Counted from the first letter of the stretch, positions 52,702-62,062 are shown. The stretch: DNA of 64,000 nt from Tolypothrix sp. FACHB-123 (GCF_014697075.1 NZ_JACJRE010000006.1:62001-126000); one strand, 5' to 3'. The notes: a model not told the origin generated them from the sequence alone. Numbers and translations are program-made.

Positions 52702-53901
52702 ATGAATGCACAGGGGTCACAAGAACTAAAGACAAATCCGCGCGATTGGTCATGGCCTTTTTGGTTGGCTGTACCACTATACCCCTATAGCAAACGGCGA
52801 ACAATTCGCACTGAAGTAGTTAAAGATACTATCTGGACTTTTGACCAACTGCACGGCATTCTCTACACTATCGTGCCAATTCGGATGACTGTAGTTAAGT
52901 TAGAAGCTGGGGGTTTATTTGTCTATGCACCTGTCGCTCCAACTGCTGAATGTATCCGGCTAATTAATGATTTGGTAGCAAAGCATGGTGATATTAAGTA
53001 CATTATACTTCCTACTAGTTCGGGTTTAGAACACAAAGTATTTGTGGGGCCTTTTGCAAGACGCTTTCCCCAAGCACGGGTTTTTGTTGCGCCCCATCAG
53101 TGGAGTTTTCCGCTAAATTTACCGTTAAGTTGGCTGGGTTTTCCCCAAAAACGGACTCAGGAACTCCCAGAAGACAGTAGCCAAGTTCCTTTCGCAGATG
53201 AATTTGACTATGCGGTGTTAGATATTAATTTGGGAAGGGGTTCGTTTGGTGAAGTGGCAATTTTTCACAAGCGATCGCGCAGTCTATTACTTACTGATAC
53301 CATAATCTCTGTATCTGAAGAACCACCTGCGATCGCTCAATTAGATCCCTACCCCTTATTATTCCATGCTAGAGAAACTGCCCAAGATGCGATCGCAGAT
53401 AATCCCACCAATCGCCGCAAAGGATGGCAAAGGATTTCCTTATTTGCCATATACTTTCGTCCTAGCGCTGTAGAAATTACCAACTTAGGCAATATGTGGC
53501 GTGATATCTTGCAAGCCCCAAATCGCTCAAGACAAGCTTATTTTGGTTTATTTCCCTTCCGATGGCAAGAAAATTGGCAACAAACATTTGCAGCCCTCAG
53601 CAGTCATGGGCGTCCCTTTGTCGCCCCAATTTTACAAACCCTAATTCTTCCCCAAGCACCAAAAGCAGTACTTGACTGGGCTGATAAAGTTGCAAGTTGG
53701 GATTTTCAACAAATTATTAGCTGTCATTTTGATTCGCCAATTAAAACCAATCCCCAACAATTTCGCCAAGCATTCGCTTTCTTAGAGAAAAATTCTTTTG
53801 TTAACCAAACCCTACCAGAAGCCGATTTAAAATTTATTCAAGAACTTGAAGCTAATCTACTGAAACGCGGTATTGCTACACCACCGAAAGATAAAGTATA
53901 A
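52702..53901 (+). CDS. DUF4336 domain-containing protein
   Basis: 399 residues. DWSWPFWLAVPLYPYSKRRTIRTEV is the conserved start of DUF4336 proteins of cyanobacteria and plants. Further blocks are IPIRMTVVKLEAGGLFVYAPVAPT, YIILPTSSGLEHKVFVGPFARRFP, VFVAPHQWSFPLNLPLSWLGFP and LLLTDTIISVSEEPP. The order recalls metallo-beta-lactamase-like folds: a ...H-K... loop after the strand, the APHQ strand, and a late Asp in LLTD. The metal ligands are incomplete, so it may not be a hydrolase. No signal peptide. Function unknown. Confidence 0.85.
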   Translation: MNAQGSQELKTNPRDWSWPFWLAVPLYPYSKRRTIRTEVVKDTIWTFDQLHGILYTIVPIRMTVVKLEAGGLFVYAPVAPTAECIRLINDLVAKHGDIKYIILPTSSGLEHKVFVGPFARRFPQARVFVAPHQWSFPLNLPLSWLGFPQKRTQELPEDSSQVPFADEFDYAVLDINLGRGSFGEVAIFHKRSRSLLLTDTIISVSEEPPAIAQLDPYPLLFHARETAQDAIADNPTNRRKGWQRISLFAIYFRPSAVEITNLGNMWRDILQAPNRSRQAYFGLFPFRWQENWQQTFAALSSHGRPFVAPILQTLILPQAPKAVLDWADKVASWDFQQIISCHFDSPIKTNPQQFRQAFAFLEKNSFVNQTLPEADLKFIQELEANLLKRGIATPPKDKV

Positions 53902-54178
53902 AATTACTCAATTACAACAATACAACAAACCCATCATCGGGGCAGAGTCTCCCCCAATTAGTATCAATTTTGATGTTTTGTAACACTTACATCAGTCTGA
54001 TTTCAATTGCATTAAAACAACAAAAAATATAAGCTATGATTCAAAAATTCTAGATTGCAAAAGGGGAAAATCAAACGTAACTTTTGAGCCAGCCAATTAT
54101 CCAGCTTGTCTTTATGCGTCTTAGCTCACCTGTTTTGCGTTCCCTATTGCTTTTGAATTAAGTGTAAGGAGTGTTAAG

Positions 54179-55060
54179 GTGACTGACCACAGGATAGGAC
54201 AATTTTTACAAGTAATAACTATAGTAGTTATTGCTACTAGTGGTTTAGCCCTAGGCATACTGAAGAGTGGACTAGACTACACAAAAATCATCAAACAACC
54301 AACTCCTAAAAATGCCAAGTTTCAAAATGCTGTACCAGCACCCGCTAAAAACTTAATAGTAGAAGTACCACAGACATGGCAAGGACAAACTATTTATCAT
54401 GCCCAGCTTAAGCCAAATCAGAAAGTAATTGCTTTGACTTTTGATGATGGCCCAAACCCTAAACACACTGTACAAATATTAGACATTTTAAAGAAAAATC
54501 ATGTCAAAGCTACATTTTTTGTAGTTGGGGCAATGATGCAAACCTACCCTCAAATTGCTAAACAAGTAGTAGCTGAGGGTCATGAACTAGGCAATCATAC
54601 TTGGAATCATTCCTATCGTCGCATGGATCGCCCTACCGCGGCGAGCGAAATCGATCGCACAGGAGATATTATTTATCAAAATACAGGGGTAAAAACTGCT
54701 TTATTCCGTCCCCCTGGAGGCTACCTTAATAATGGCTTAGCCGACTACGCCAAAAACCAAAAGTATGTAGTCATGATGTGGTCAAGTCTTTGTGGTGATG
54801 CTGACCGTCATACACCACAGGTAGCAGGAATGGTTAATAATGTATTGAGAACCGCCAAACCCGGTGCAATTGTGCTACTACATGATGGTGGTGGTAATCG
54901 TTCTCGAACTGTGAAAGCCTTACCACAAATAATTGCTGGTCTGAAAGCGAAAGGTTATAAATTTGTTACTGGTTCAGAACTATTAGAAATCCAAGCCAAA
55001 GAACAAGCTACAACCATCAAAGCTGTACCTGCGGTCAAAAAAGATGGTAAATCTCAATGA
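54179..55060 (+). CDS. NodB-type polysaccharide deacetylase
   Basis: 293 residues. One membrane anchor (about 10-28, QVITIVVIATSGLALGIL) places the catalytic domain in the periplasm. NodB motif 1 is ALTFDDGPNP (D89/D90), motif 2 GHELGNHTWNH (metal H140 and H144), motif 3 FRPPGG, and late motifs VVMMWSSL and GAIVLLHDGGG. These enzymes remove N- or O-acetyl groups from peptidoglycan or exopolysaccharide with a divalent metal. Start GTG 54179 with AAGGAG seven bases upstream. The tail after KFVTGSELLEIQ is low in conservation. Single gene. Confidence 0.92.
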   Translation: MTDHRIGQFLQVITIVVIATSGLALGILKSGLDYTKIIKQPTPKNAKFQNAVPAPAKNLIVEVPQTWQGQTIYHAQLKPNQKVIALTFDDGPNPKHTVQILDILKKNHVKATFFVVGAMMQTYPQIAKQVVAEGHELGNHTWNHSYRRMDRPTAASEIDRTGDIIYQNTGVKTALFRPPGGYLNNGLADYAKNQKYVVMMWSSLCGDADRHTPQVAGMVNNVLRTAKPGAIVLLHDGGGNRSRTVKALPQIIAGLKAKGYKFVTGSELLEIQAKEQATTIKAVPAVKKDGKSQ

Positions 55061-55153
55061 TTGTTGACGGTTGATGGTTGACACTTCGACAGGCTCAGTG
55101 CGGCGCGGTTGAGGGTTGAGGGACATCCAATTTTTTAAATACCCAATAAATTT

Positions 55154-55209
55154 GTAGTGGGAGCATCTTGCTCGCTTTTTAACATTAGCGAACAAGATGC
55201 TCCCACTAC
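55154..55209. repeat. inverted repeat GTAGTGGGAGCATCTTG...
   Basis: 17-base perfect arms, extended to 23 with one mismatch, around a ~10-base loop. A dispersed hairpin or a MITE relic without coding capacity. Confidence 0.8.
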
Positions 55210-55259
55210 GGAATATGGGTAATTTATTTTTTGTAAGCCTGTTAAGAGTTCCCTACTTA

Positions 55260-55400
55260 CAAGTCAGCCCCTCATGGGAAAAACCCACAACCAAGCATGA
55301 AAATCTGTCTTTCCCATGCCCAATGCCCAATGCCCCATGCCCATTTTCAAGTTAGACCGTCATGTGATAAATCACACAACGAGAGCATGAAAATCTCTCT
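55260..55400. repeat. two copies of a ~50-base hairpin element
   Basis: Copy 1 (55260-55310) and copy 2 (55349-55400) share AAGT.AG.CC.TCATG and GCATGAAAATCT.TCT. The centre folds as TGGG-AAAAA-CCCA in one and TGTGAT-AA-ATCACA in the other. Confidence 0.6.
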
Positions 55401-55454
55401 GAACAGTCAACAGTTAACTAGCAACGTGGTTTCATAGCTTAATTTTTCAAGAAA

Positions 55455-55481
55455 AAGCTTCTAGCAGGTCACTAGAAGCTT
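55455..55481. repeat. hairpin AAGCTTCTAG...CTAGAAGCTT
   Basis: Perfect 10-base stem, 7-base loop, about 210 bases before the dispanin gene. Could be a terminator of an unseen transcript or a leader structure. Confidence 0.5.
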
Positions 55482-55692
55482 GTCAAACTATTGCTTGGTA
55501 ATTGCAGTATATGCATTTCTCCCTCAGAGTCTCTTCTACTAGAAGCATTAGGCTGGAGGTTAATGTACTGCATCTTAGTATTGATTTTTATGAAGCAACT
55601 TTTGAGACACATAGATTCTTCTGATATGTTTTATAGACAGAATTACTACAAAATGCAATCTGTCTAATTAATGACATTGCAAGGATATTTTC

Positions 55693-55953
55693 ATGCAATC
55701 TCAGAATGTACCAAATTATTTGCCGCAAGCAATTCTAGTGACACTTTTCTGTTGTTTACCATTTGGAATTGTGGCGATTGTTTATGCGGCTCAAGTAAAT
55801 ACCAAATTACAAGTGGGAGATTATGAAGGAGCAATGCAAGCTTCCAAAAGTGCCAAAACCTGGTGTTGGGTATCTTTTGGGTCAGCATTAGTTTTCTTTG
55901 TCATATATATTCTCTTCATCATTGTGCTTTCTTCTGCATCACAAATAAGATAA
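55693..55953 (+). CDS. CD225/dispanin family membrane protein
   Basis: 86 residues with two hydrophobic segments (about 12-32 and 57-81). The hallmark lies between them: LFCCLPFGIVAIVYAAQVNT then GDYEGAMQASKSAKTW. The double Cys, PFGI and the A-x-x-x-S-x-x-A-K-x-W run are the CD225/dispanin (IFITM-like) signature. The family is known in animals, where it limits virus entry, and is scattered through bacteria with unknown role. A DUF2752 gene begins 24 bases later, so the two are probably one transcript. Strongly predicted to be an inner-membrane protein. Confidence 0.88.
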   Translation: MQSQNVPNYLPQAILVTLFCCLPFGIVAIVYAAQVNTKLQVGDYEGAMQASKSAKTWCWVSFGSALVFFVIYILFIIVLSSASQIR

Positions 55954-55976
55954 AAGCTATTTATTGCATTAAACAA

Positions 55977-56408
55977 ATGAACATAATTTCACATCGCTCA
56001 TCTACTGTGTCTATAAAGACTTTAAAAGTGATAACTCTTACAGGCGTTATCGTTATAGCCACAATTATTTTATACTTTTTTAATCCCAGCAGTTCTTCAG
56101 TTTATCCCCCAAGTCCATTTCGGGCGTTGACTGGTTTATATTGTCCCGGCTGTGGTACCTTACGAGCCTTACATCAATTACTGCACGGAAATATACTCAA
56201 AGCTTTTGAGTTGAATCCTTTAATGATGGTAGCAATGCCATACTTGATTTATTCTTATATATCCTACAGTGCGCCTGTAATTCTGGGCGTAAAAGTTCCC
56301 CAGGTTTTCATCAAGCCTAACTGGATTTGGTTGATTTTGAAAATTATTTTGGGTTATTGGGTGCTGAGAAATCTTCCCTTTGCTCCTTTCTCTTGGTTAG
56401 CACCTTAA
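55977..56408 (+). CDS. DUF2752 family membrane protein
   Basis: 143 residues from ATG 55977. A longer frame would overlap the dispanin gene and is rejected. PSPFRALTGLYCPGCGTLRALHQLLHG holds the DUF2752 hallmark C-P-G-C-G-x-x-R-A. Two to three membrane segments: VITLTGVIVIATIILYFF, MMVAMPYLIYSYI and IWLILKIILGYWVL. The Cys pair might bind metal or be redox-active. DUF2752 genes commonly sit beside dispanin or TM2-domain genes in bacteria, as here, which suggests a shared membrane function, not yet defined. Confidence 0.85.
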   Translation: MNIISHRSSTVSIKTLKVITLTGVIVIATIILYFFNPSSSSVYPPSPFRALTGLYCPGCGTLRALHQLLHGNILKAFELNPLMMVAMPYLIYSYISYSAPVILGVKVPQVFIKPNWIWLILKIILGYWVLRNLPFAPFSWLAP

Positions 56409-56409
56409 T

Positions 56410-56443
56410 AATTCGTAATTCGTAATTCGTAATTCGTAATTTA
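56410..56443. repeat. TTCGTAA heptad tandem repeats
   Basis: Four to five copies of AATTCGT after the DUF2752 stop. Confidence 0.85.
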
Positions 56444-56446
56444 TGA

Positions 56447-56478
56447 GTAGGGTGTGTTGTCGCGTAGCGCAACGCACC
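56447..56478. repeat. 32-bp dispersed hairpin repeat, copy C
   Basis: Same sequence and orientation as 38494-38525, directly after the TTCGTAA heptads. Confidence 0.9.
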
Positions 56479-56689
56479 ATTAATAATGTAAATAATTAAA
56501 GCGACACATCAATATATTTTAGAGGGCACGGCAGTGCCGATGCCCCTACAATTTGTCACATTCTTTTTTCCAATTGGTATAAGTTTGTGTAAATAAACCC
56601 AAATATATTACAAAACTCTTACCAATGAACAATGACAGCCTTTGCCAGTTATATTTAATTGCACCGACCTACTTACTTTAATTTCAGCA

Positions 56690-57592
56690 ATGACAGCGGA
56701 AAAAATATTATTGCAACCTGGCACTTTATGGCAAAGTGTGAAAGAACGGACTGAGTATGCTTTAAATTGCGGCGCATTGCTGTCGATACCGACAGAATTT
56801 GAATTTGTTGAACAAGATGGGGTGAATTTCTTGGTGAGGATTTTATCTAATCTTGTGCGTAAGGATGCAGCCAAGAAAAAACAAACTCAACAATCTGTTG
56901 CAACTGGTAAAGATTTTAATCCCTTTTTACCCTATGACGAAGATTTATTTGTCGCCAATATTTCTGAAACTCATGTCTGCATTTTAAATAAGTTTAATGT
57001 TGTTGACCATCATCTATTAATTATTACTCGCGCTTTTGCAGAACAGGAAAGCTTACTCACCCACGAAGATTTTGCAGCGATGTGGGCTTGTTTGGCAGAG
57101 TATGACGGTTTAGTGTTTTATAACGGCGGTCAAGTTGCGGGTGCAAGTCAAAGACACAAACATTTGCAGATGGTTCCGTTACCATTAACCACCGCAGGTG
57201 TAAGCATACCGATTCAGCCTTTATTTAAAACAGCAAAATTTGAGAATGCGATCGCTACTTTACCAGGTTTACCATTTAAACATGCCTTTGCTACCCTAGA
57301 CCCCAGTTACTCAGCCACAACCACATTAGAACTGTATCGCGCCCTACTCCAAGCTGTCGGTATCAACGCCATCAACGATAACATGCAATCTGGGGCGTAT
57401 AATTTATTAGCTACAAGAGAATGGATGTTGATTGTAGCGCGATCGCAAGAAGAATACCAAGGCATTTCCGTTAATTCCTTAGGATTTGCAGGTGCGTTAC
57501 TAGTGCGTAATCAAGAACAAATGCAACTCCTCAAGCAGCAAGGGCCAATGAATATTTTAAAAAGTGTGGCGATACCCACAATCCAAAGGTAG
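56690..57592 (+). CDS. ATP adenylyltransferase (Ap4A phosphorylase)
   Basis: 300 residues from ATG 56690; a TTG at 56642 would add 16 unconserved residues. The HIT-superfamily catalytic motif is QRHKHLQMVPLP (H156-x-H158-x-Q160). NPFLPYDEDLFV, HVCILNKFNVVDHHLLIITR and GLVFYNGGQVAGASQ are conserved around it. YNLLATREWMLIVARSQEEY closes the domain. The enzyme splits Ap4A with phosphate to ATP and ADP, and controls alarmone Ap4A levels. Single gene, followed by an unrelated PLP enzyme. Confidence 0.9.
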   Translation: MTAEKILLQPGTLWQSVKERTEYALNCGALLSIPTEFEFVEQDGVNFLVRILSNLVRKDAAKKKQTQQSVATGKDFNPFLPYDEDLFVANISETHVCILNKFNVVDHHLLIITRAFAEQESLLTHEDFAAMWACLAEYDGLVFYNGGQVAGASQRHKHLQMVPLPLTTAGVSIPIQPLFKTAKFENAIATLPGLPFKHAFATLDPSYSATTTLELYRALLQAVGINAINDNMQSGAYNLLATREWMLIVARSQEEYQGISVNSLGFAGALLVRNQEQMQLLKQQGPMNILKSVAIPTIQR

Positions 57593-57762
57593 AAACCATA
57601 TTTTTGTGTTAGCTTGGGCAGCATCAATACTACTTTATTCACGAAACTTTGCGCGCGAATTTACCGACTTTGATAAGTTGTCATTGATAGGGGGATGCAA
57701 AGCAATAATCAATCACAACTGACAGCAGGCGCGCCAAGCAACTAAAAACCCCAGGAGATTTT

Positions 57763-59124
57763 ATGCAAGCCCTAGACCTAAAATGGATACGCGCCCAATT
57801 TCCCGCCCTCACACAAACTATCAACGGTGAACCAGTAGTTTTTTGTGATGGCCCCGGTGGGACTCAAGTACCCGGTGCGGTGCTTGATGCTATCAGCGAT
57901 TATTTAGTGAGGTCAAACGCCAATTCTCACGGGGTTTTCCCTACCAGCGTCCGCACAGATGCATTAATTACGGCGGCGCGTGCTGCTAGTGCCGATTTGC
58001 TAGGATGCCATAGTGATGAAATAGTATTTGGTGCGAACATGACCACCCTCACCTTTAGCATTAGCCGCGCTATTGGGAGAGAACTGCAAGCAGGTGATGA
58101 AATTATTGTGACGCGGCTTGACCATTACGCCAATGTTTCTTCTTGGTATGCTTTAGAAGAAAAGGGTGTAATTATCAAGGTGGTAGATTTTCATAGCGAA
58201 GATTGCACCTTAGATATGGCTGAATTGGAACGGTTGATTAATCCCCGCACCAAGTTAGTCGCTGTTGGTTTTGCTTCCAATGCAGTCGGGACAATTAACG
58301 ATATCGCCGCTGTGGTTCGCCTCGCCCATGCGGTAGGAGCTTTAGTATTTGTTGATGCCGTTCATTACGTACCTCACGCACCAATTAACGTCCATGCTTT
58401 AGGTTGTGATTTCCTTGCTTGTTCGGCGTATAAGTTCTTCGGCCCCCATCTAGGGATTTTATATGGCAAACGCGAACATTTGGCGCGATTCACTCCGTAT
58501 AAAGTTAGACCAGCACCCGATGAAGTACCATCGCGTTGGGAAACTGGAACATTAAACTTTGAAGCCTTAGCGGGATTAGTAGCGGCGATTAACTATTTAA
58601 CAAAACTTGGCTGTCATGTTTCACCTTCCATTGATAGCGAATTAATTTCCGCCTTAATCGCAGCCGATAAAGAAGGTATCGAAAAATTTCACTGTCCCAG
58701 CTTCCTCACCACACCAGAACAATCTGCAACCGCCATCACATCGGCTTATCATAGCCGTCGCGCGGCTTTAGTGGCGGCGATGTCAGCAATTCAACAATAT
58801 GAAAGAGAATTAAGTTACAAATTAATTCCCGGATTGCTAGGGATTCCCGGCTTAGTGTTATATGGAATTACCAATCCAGAAAAATTTACTTCCCGCACTC
58901 CCACAGTCGGATTTAGATTAGCCGGACAAACACCGGAAGCAGTTGCCAAAGCATTAAGCGATCGCGGTATATTTGCATGGTATGGTCATTTTTATGCGAT
59001 CGCTCTTACAGAAAAACTCGGCGTAGAAGCTACCGGCGGCTTAGTGCGGCTGGGATTCACCCACTACAACACAATGGAAGAAGTTGAGCGAGTATTACAC
59101 GCTTTAAAAGAAATTGCCGTGTAA
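57763..59124 (+). CDS. cysteine desulfurase-like PLP enzyme (class V aminotransferase)
   Basis: 453 residues. FCDGPGGTQVPGAVLDAISDYL and SNANSHGVFPTS match the cysteine desulfurase-like SufS/TIGR01976 group. The PLP lysine is K224 in CSAYKFFGPHLG, with D198/H201 in FVDAVHYVPH. The long Gly/Ala-rich insertion (CPSFLTTPEQSATAIT) and NFEALAGLVAAINYL are also typical. The catalytic loop cysteine of true desulfurases is not evident, so it may be a selenocysteine- or kynureninase-like PLP lyase or a desulfurase using another residue. Likely a cytosolic homodimer. No suf or isc genes nearby. Confidence 0.85.
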   Translation: MQALDLKWIRAQFPALTQTINGEPVVFCDGPGGTQVPGAVLDAISDYLVRSNANSHGVFPTSVRTDALITAARAASADLLGCHSDEIVFGANMTTLTFSISRAIGRELQAGDEIIVTRLDHYANVSSWYALEEKGVIIKVVDFHSEDCTLDMAELERLINPRTKLVAVGFASNAVGTINDIAAVVRLAHAVGALVFVDAVHYVPHAPINVHALGCDFLACSAYKFFGPHLGILYGKREHLARFTPYKVRPAPDEVPSRWETGTLNFEALAGLVAAINYLTKLGCHVSPSIDSELISALIAADKEGIEKFHCPSFLTTPEQSATAITSAYHSRRAALVAAMSAIQQYERELSYKLIPGLLGIPGLVLYGITNPEKFTSRTPTVGFRLAGQTPEAVAKALSDRGIFAWYGHFYAIALTEKLGVEATGGLVRLGFTHYNTMEEVERVLHALKEIAV

Positions 59125-59132
59125 TCATCAAC

Positions 59133-59164
59133 GTAGGGTGTGTTGTCGCGTAGCGCAACGCACC
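59133..59164. repeat. 32-bp dispersed hairpin repeat, copy D
   Basis: Identical in sequence and orientation to copies A and C, 8 bases after the PLP enzyme stop. Confidence 0.9.
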
Positions 59165-59228
59165 ATGAATGTCGAATTTAGACAAACTCTTTTTCCAGTA
59201 ACAGCAATTAAAGTTATTGTCAAAAAAT

Positions 59229-59256
59229 AAAGACTGCCTCAGCAGCCTTTATTTTT
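59229..59256. terminator. bidirectional rho-independent terminator
   Basis: AAAGACTGC-CTCA-GCAGCCTTT is followed by ATTTTT on the plus strand; the reverse strand reads the same kind of stem followed by ATTTTTT. It lies between the convergent PLP enzyme and glcF genes. Confidence 0.75.
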
Positions 59257-59289
59257 AACTATCAAAATACAACAAATTGCCAAAGAATT

Positions 59290-60660
59290 TTAAATTGCCA
59301 ACTTCTCACCGCGAATCGAATAATCCAACAACTCCATCGGATGAATCACCGCAATATCCTTACCTTGCAAATGCAAATGCTTAGTAATCTGCAACGTACA
59401 GCCAGGATTAGCCGAAGTAATTAACTCAGCACCAGTATTCAGCAAATTCTGCACCTTTTGCTGTCCTAATTCTTCAGCAACTTCTGGTTGCAACATATTA
59501 TAAACACCCGCACTCCCACAACATAAAGCCGCATCTAAAGGTTCTTTTAACTTCACCCCAGGAATTTGGCGCAATAACTGACGCGGTTGGACGCTAATTT
59601 TTTGTCCGTGTAACAAATGACAAGCATCTTGATAAACCAAATTCACAGGTTTATCGGTAATTGGTAACAGTTTCGCCGTTAACCCCACCGTTGCTAAAAA
59701 TTCTTGGGCATCTTTCACCTTAACCGCAAATTGCTGCGCTTTTTCCCGATATTCTGGGTCATCAGCTAAAATATGACCGTATTCTTTCAAAGTATGCCCA
59801 CAACCAGCCGCATTGATAATTACGAAATCGACATCAGTTTTGCCGAAACTATCAATCATTTGTCTGGCTAAAGCCTTCGCCTGTTCGGTTTGTCCTTGAT
59901 GTTCCGGAAGCGCCGCACAACAACCTTGAGATTGAGGAATTACAACCTCACAACCATTCGCCGTCAACACCCGTACCGTTGCTTCATTCACAGGCGAGAA
60001 AAATAGCCGTTGTACGCATCCCAAAATCACCCCAACTCGGTAACGCTTCTCACCTTTAGCTGGAATCACCGTCGGTAAATTATTTTGAAAAGTTTTCAGC
60101 GTAATTTCTGGCAGAATTGATTCCATTGCTGCCAATCGAGGAGAGATATTTTTGAGTAAACCTGTAGCGCGCACTAATTTAGATAAACCCAACTTTTGAT
60201 AAGCCATCAAAGGCACAAGTAATATTCTCAAAATATCGGGATTGGGAAATAGAGAAAATATCAATTTCCGCACCAAAGTATCTGGTAGACTGCGCGTATA
60301 ATTGCGTTCCACTTGGTGACGAGTAGCCGAAATTAACTTGTCATACTGCACCCCAGAAGGACAAGTTGTCACACAAGCCAAACAACCCAAACAAGAATCA
60401 AAATGTTCTACAGTGGCCGTATTTAGAGCAATTTCTCCCTCATTAATTGCATCCATTAAATAGATACGCCCTCTAGGGGAATCCATCTCTTTACCTAATA
60501 CCCGATAACTCGGACAAGTCGAGAGACAAAATCCACAATGTACGCAACTATCAATTAACTTTGGTTCTGGTGGATGATTAGCATCAAACCCCTGTAAATT
60601 CTTCAAACTTGCCGTATTATTAACAGAATTTTCGGAAACTTGCATATTATCTTTTGTCAT
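59290..60660 (-). CDS. glcF: glycolate dehydrogenase iron-sulfur subunit
   Basis: 456 residues from ATG 60660; the ATG at 60645 is an alternative. Two 4Fe-4S ferredoxin motifs: C39-x-x-C42-x-x-C45-x-x-x-C49 (DSCVHCGFCLSTCPSY) and C90-x-x-C93-x-x-C96-x-x-x-C100 (CLGCLACVTTCPSG). Two CCG domains follow (SQGCCAALPEHQG and AALCCGSAGVYNML). This is the GlcF layout. GlcF passes electrons from glycolate oxidation (or D-lactate) to the quinone pool. The FAD subunit GlcE lies immediately upstream in the same direction. GlcD is not in this window. In cyanobacteria these enzymes recover photorespiratory glycolate. Confidence 0.93.
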   Translation of the reverse strand: MTKDNMQVSENSVNNTASLKNLQGFDANHPPEPKLIDSCVHCGFCLSTCPSYRVLGKEMDSPRGRIYLMDAINEGEIALNTATVEHFDSCLGCLACVTTCPSGVQYDKLISATRHQVERNYTRSLPDTLVRKLIFSLFPNPDILRILLVPLMAYQKLGLSKLVRATGLLKNISPRLAAMESILPEITLKTFQNNLPTVIPAKGEKRYRVGVILGCVQRLFFSPVNEATVRVLTANGCEVVIPQSQGCCAALPEHQGQTEQAKALARQMIDSFGKTDVDFVIINAAGCGHTLKEYGHILADDPEYREKAQQFAVKVKDAQEFLATVGLTAKLLPITDKPVNLVYQDACHLLHGQKISVQPRQLLRQIPGVKLKEPLDAALCCGSAGVYNMLQPEVAEELGQQKVQNLLNTGAELITSANPGCTLQITKHLHLQGKDIAVIHPMELLDYSIRGEKLAI

Positions 60661-60672
60661 TAGTCATTAGTC

Positions 60673-60737
60673 ATTGGGAATTGGGCATTGGGCATTGGGC
60701 ATTGGGCATTGGGTATTGGGCATTGGGCATTGGGCAT
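60673..60737. repeat. TTGGGCA heptad tandem repeats
   Basis: About nine units in the glcE-glcF gap, which elsewhere would be a short operon spacer. Confidence 0.85.
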
Positions 60738-60775
60738 AGCTATTTCTCCTCTGCTCCCTGCTCCCTGCCCTTATT

Positions 60776-62062
60776 TCAAATCCCACCCACAAATCGACCA
60801 GGGCTTAAAATATTCTTGCTATCAAACTGTGATTTAATCTTACGCATTAATCCTAAGGCATTACCCTTATATCCCCACACATCAAGCTTTTCTTTCACTG
60901 TCGCTGGTGCTTCTAAAATAGAGAGAAACCCATTTTTAGATTGACAAATCTCCCGTATTTTCAAAGCTTGTTTTTGATTATTTAAACATAACAATCCCAA
61001 ACCACTACTAATGTGGATTGTGCCCATTTCTACTTGAGTTAACACCTCAAAAGCCCCAGTCGGTAATACTCCTATTTTGCAAGTAATGGGAAAATTTGTG
61101 GCAGCAGAATGTATTTGTTCTGGCAATCTCTGCCATAGATTAGCTTCATCTTCAGCTTGATATATTGTCCCTTTTAATCCTAATTCTTGCCCAACTTCCC
61201 ACAAACGGTTGGCTTGTTCGTTGACACTCTCACTAATACTTTGAAACCGCGCGATTAATCCTAACCCTGTACCTAAACCAAGGTTAGATACTAGCTTTGT
61301 CGATAGTAAATCAGCTTGGGTGGGTGTTAACGCCGAACCGCGCAAAGTCGCCGCCGCCTGTGATATCATTTCCGCTGCGCCAGTTAATACCACCGTTGTG
61401 GATGCTTCTTGTTGTGGATAAACTCGAAATGTGACTTGGGTAATAATTCCTAATGAGCCGTAAGAACCAGTAAATAACTTCATCAAGTCATAACCGGCAA
61501 CATTTTTCACCACTCTCCCCCCAGCTTTGGCGATTTCACCATCAGCACGGACAAAGCTAATCCCTAACAACTGATCCCTTACACTACCATAACGCTGTCT
61601 CAGGGAACCTGTATTAGCAGTAGCGACGATACCGCCAATTGTGGCAGAATTGGGTGCTGTCGGATCAAGGGCGAGAAATTGGCGAGATTTAGCTAAAATT
61701 TCTTGGAGATGGGAAAACTTCATCCCCGCTTCTACTGTCACCGTTAAATCACCTACGGCGTGTTCAATGAGGCGATTGATGCGTTCTGTACTTACTACGA
61801 CATCAATGTTTTGCGCTAAACCGCCCCAGCTAAGTTTACTAGTACTACCACAGGGAAGGATACGCCAATTTTGCCGATACGCTTGTGCAACAATGGTGGC
61901 TAGTTGTTCTTGGGTACGCGGATAGACAAGACAACTGGGAGTTTTACCCACAGCCATTGCTTTTTGGATAGAATCTTTAAGCTTGGGGTCAAGATTTTCC
62001 CAAGGATAGACAGCATTTTCTTCATTGACGATAGATGCCAGATAAGATGCGATCGCATTCAT
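60776..62062 (-). CDS. glcE: glycolate dehydrogenase FAD-binding subunit
   Basis: 428 residues. The FAD-PCMH motif block runs [67 protein letters not shown] (key part: [14 protein letters not shown]) and [25 protein letters not shown] (key part: [15 protein letters not shown]). The C-terminal cap is short, as in GlcE, and ends [19 protein letters not shown]. GlcE partners GlcF and usually GlcD in the glycolate dehydrogenase complex. Transcribed first, then glcF, with a 115-base gap of heptad repeats. Start ATG 62062 fixed by the conserved N-terminal region. Confidence 0.9.
   Translation of the reverse strand: MNAIASYLASIVNEENAVYPWENLDPKLKDSIQKAMAVGKTPSCLVYPRTQEQLATIVAQAYRQNWRILPCGSTSKLSWGGLAQNIDVVVSTERINRLIEHAVGDLTVTVEAGMKFSHLQEILAKSRQFLALDPTAPNSATIGGIVATANTGSLRQRYGSVRDQLLGISFVRADGEIAKAGGRVVKNVAGYDLMKLFTGSYGSLGIITQVTFRVYPQQEASTTVVLTGAAEMISQAAATLRGSALTPTQADLLSTKLVSNLGLGTGLGLIARFQSISESVNEQANRLWEVGQELGLKGTIYQAEDEANLWQRLPEQIHSAATNFPITCKIGVLPTGAFEVLTQVEMGTIHISSGLGLLCLNNQKQALKIREICQSKNGFLSILEAPATVKEKLDVWGYKGNALGLMRKIKSQFDSKNILSPGRFVGGI

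Larger units (their letters stand above)
55061..55692. other. long repeat-rich gap before the dispanin gene
   Basis: In order: TTGACGG heptads split by an ACTTCGACAGGCTCAGTG insert (55061-55122); a strong inverted repeat (55154-55209); two related ~50-base hairpin elements (55260-55310 and 55349-55400) with CCAATGC heptads between them; and a hairpin at 55455-55481. No gene seen. Confidence 0.8.
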
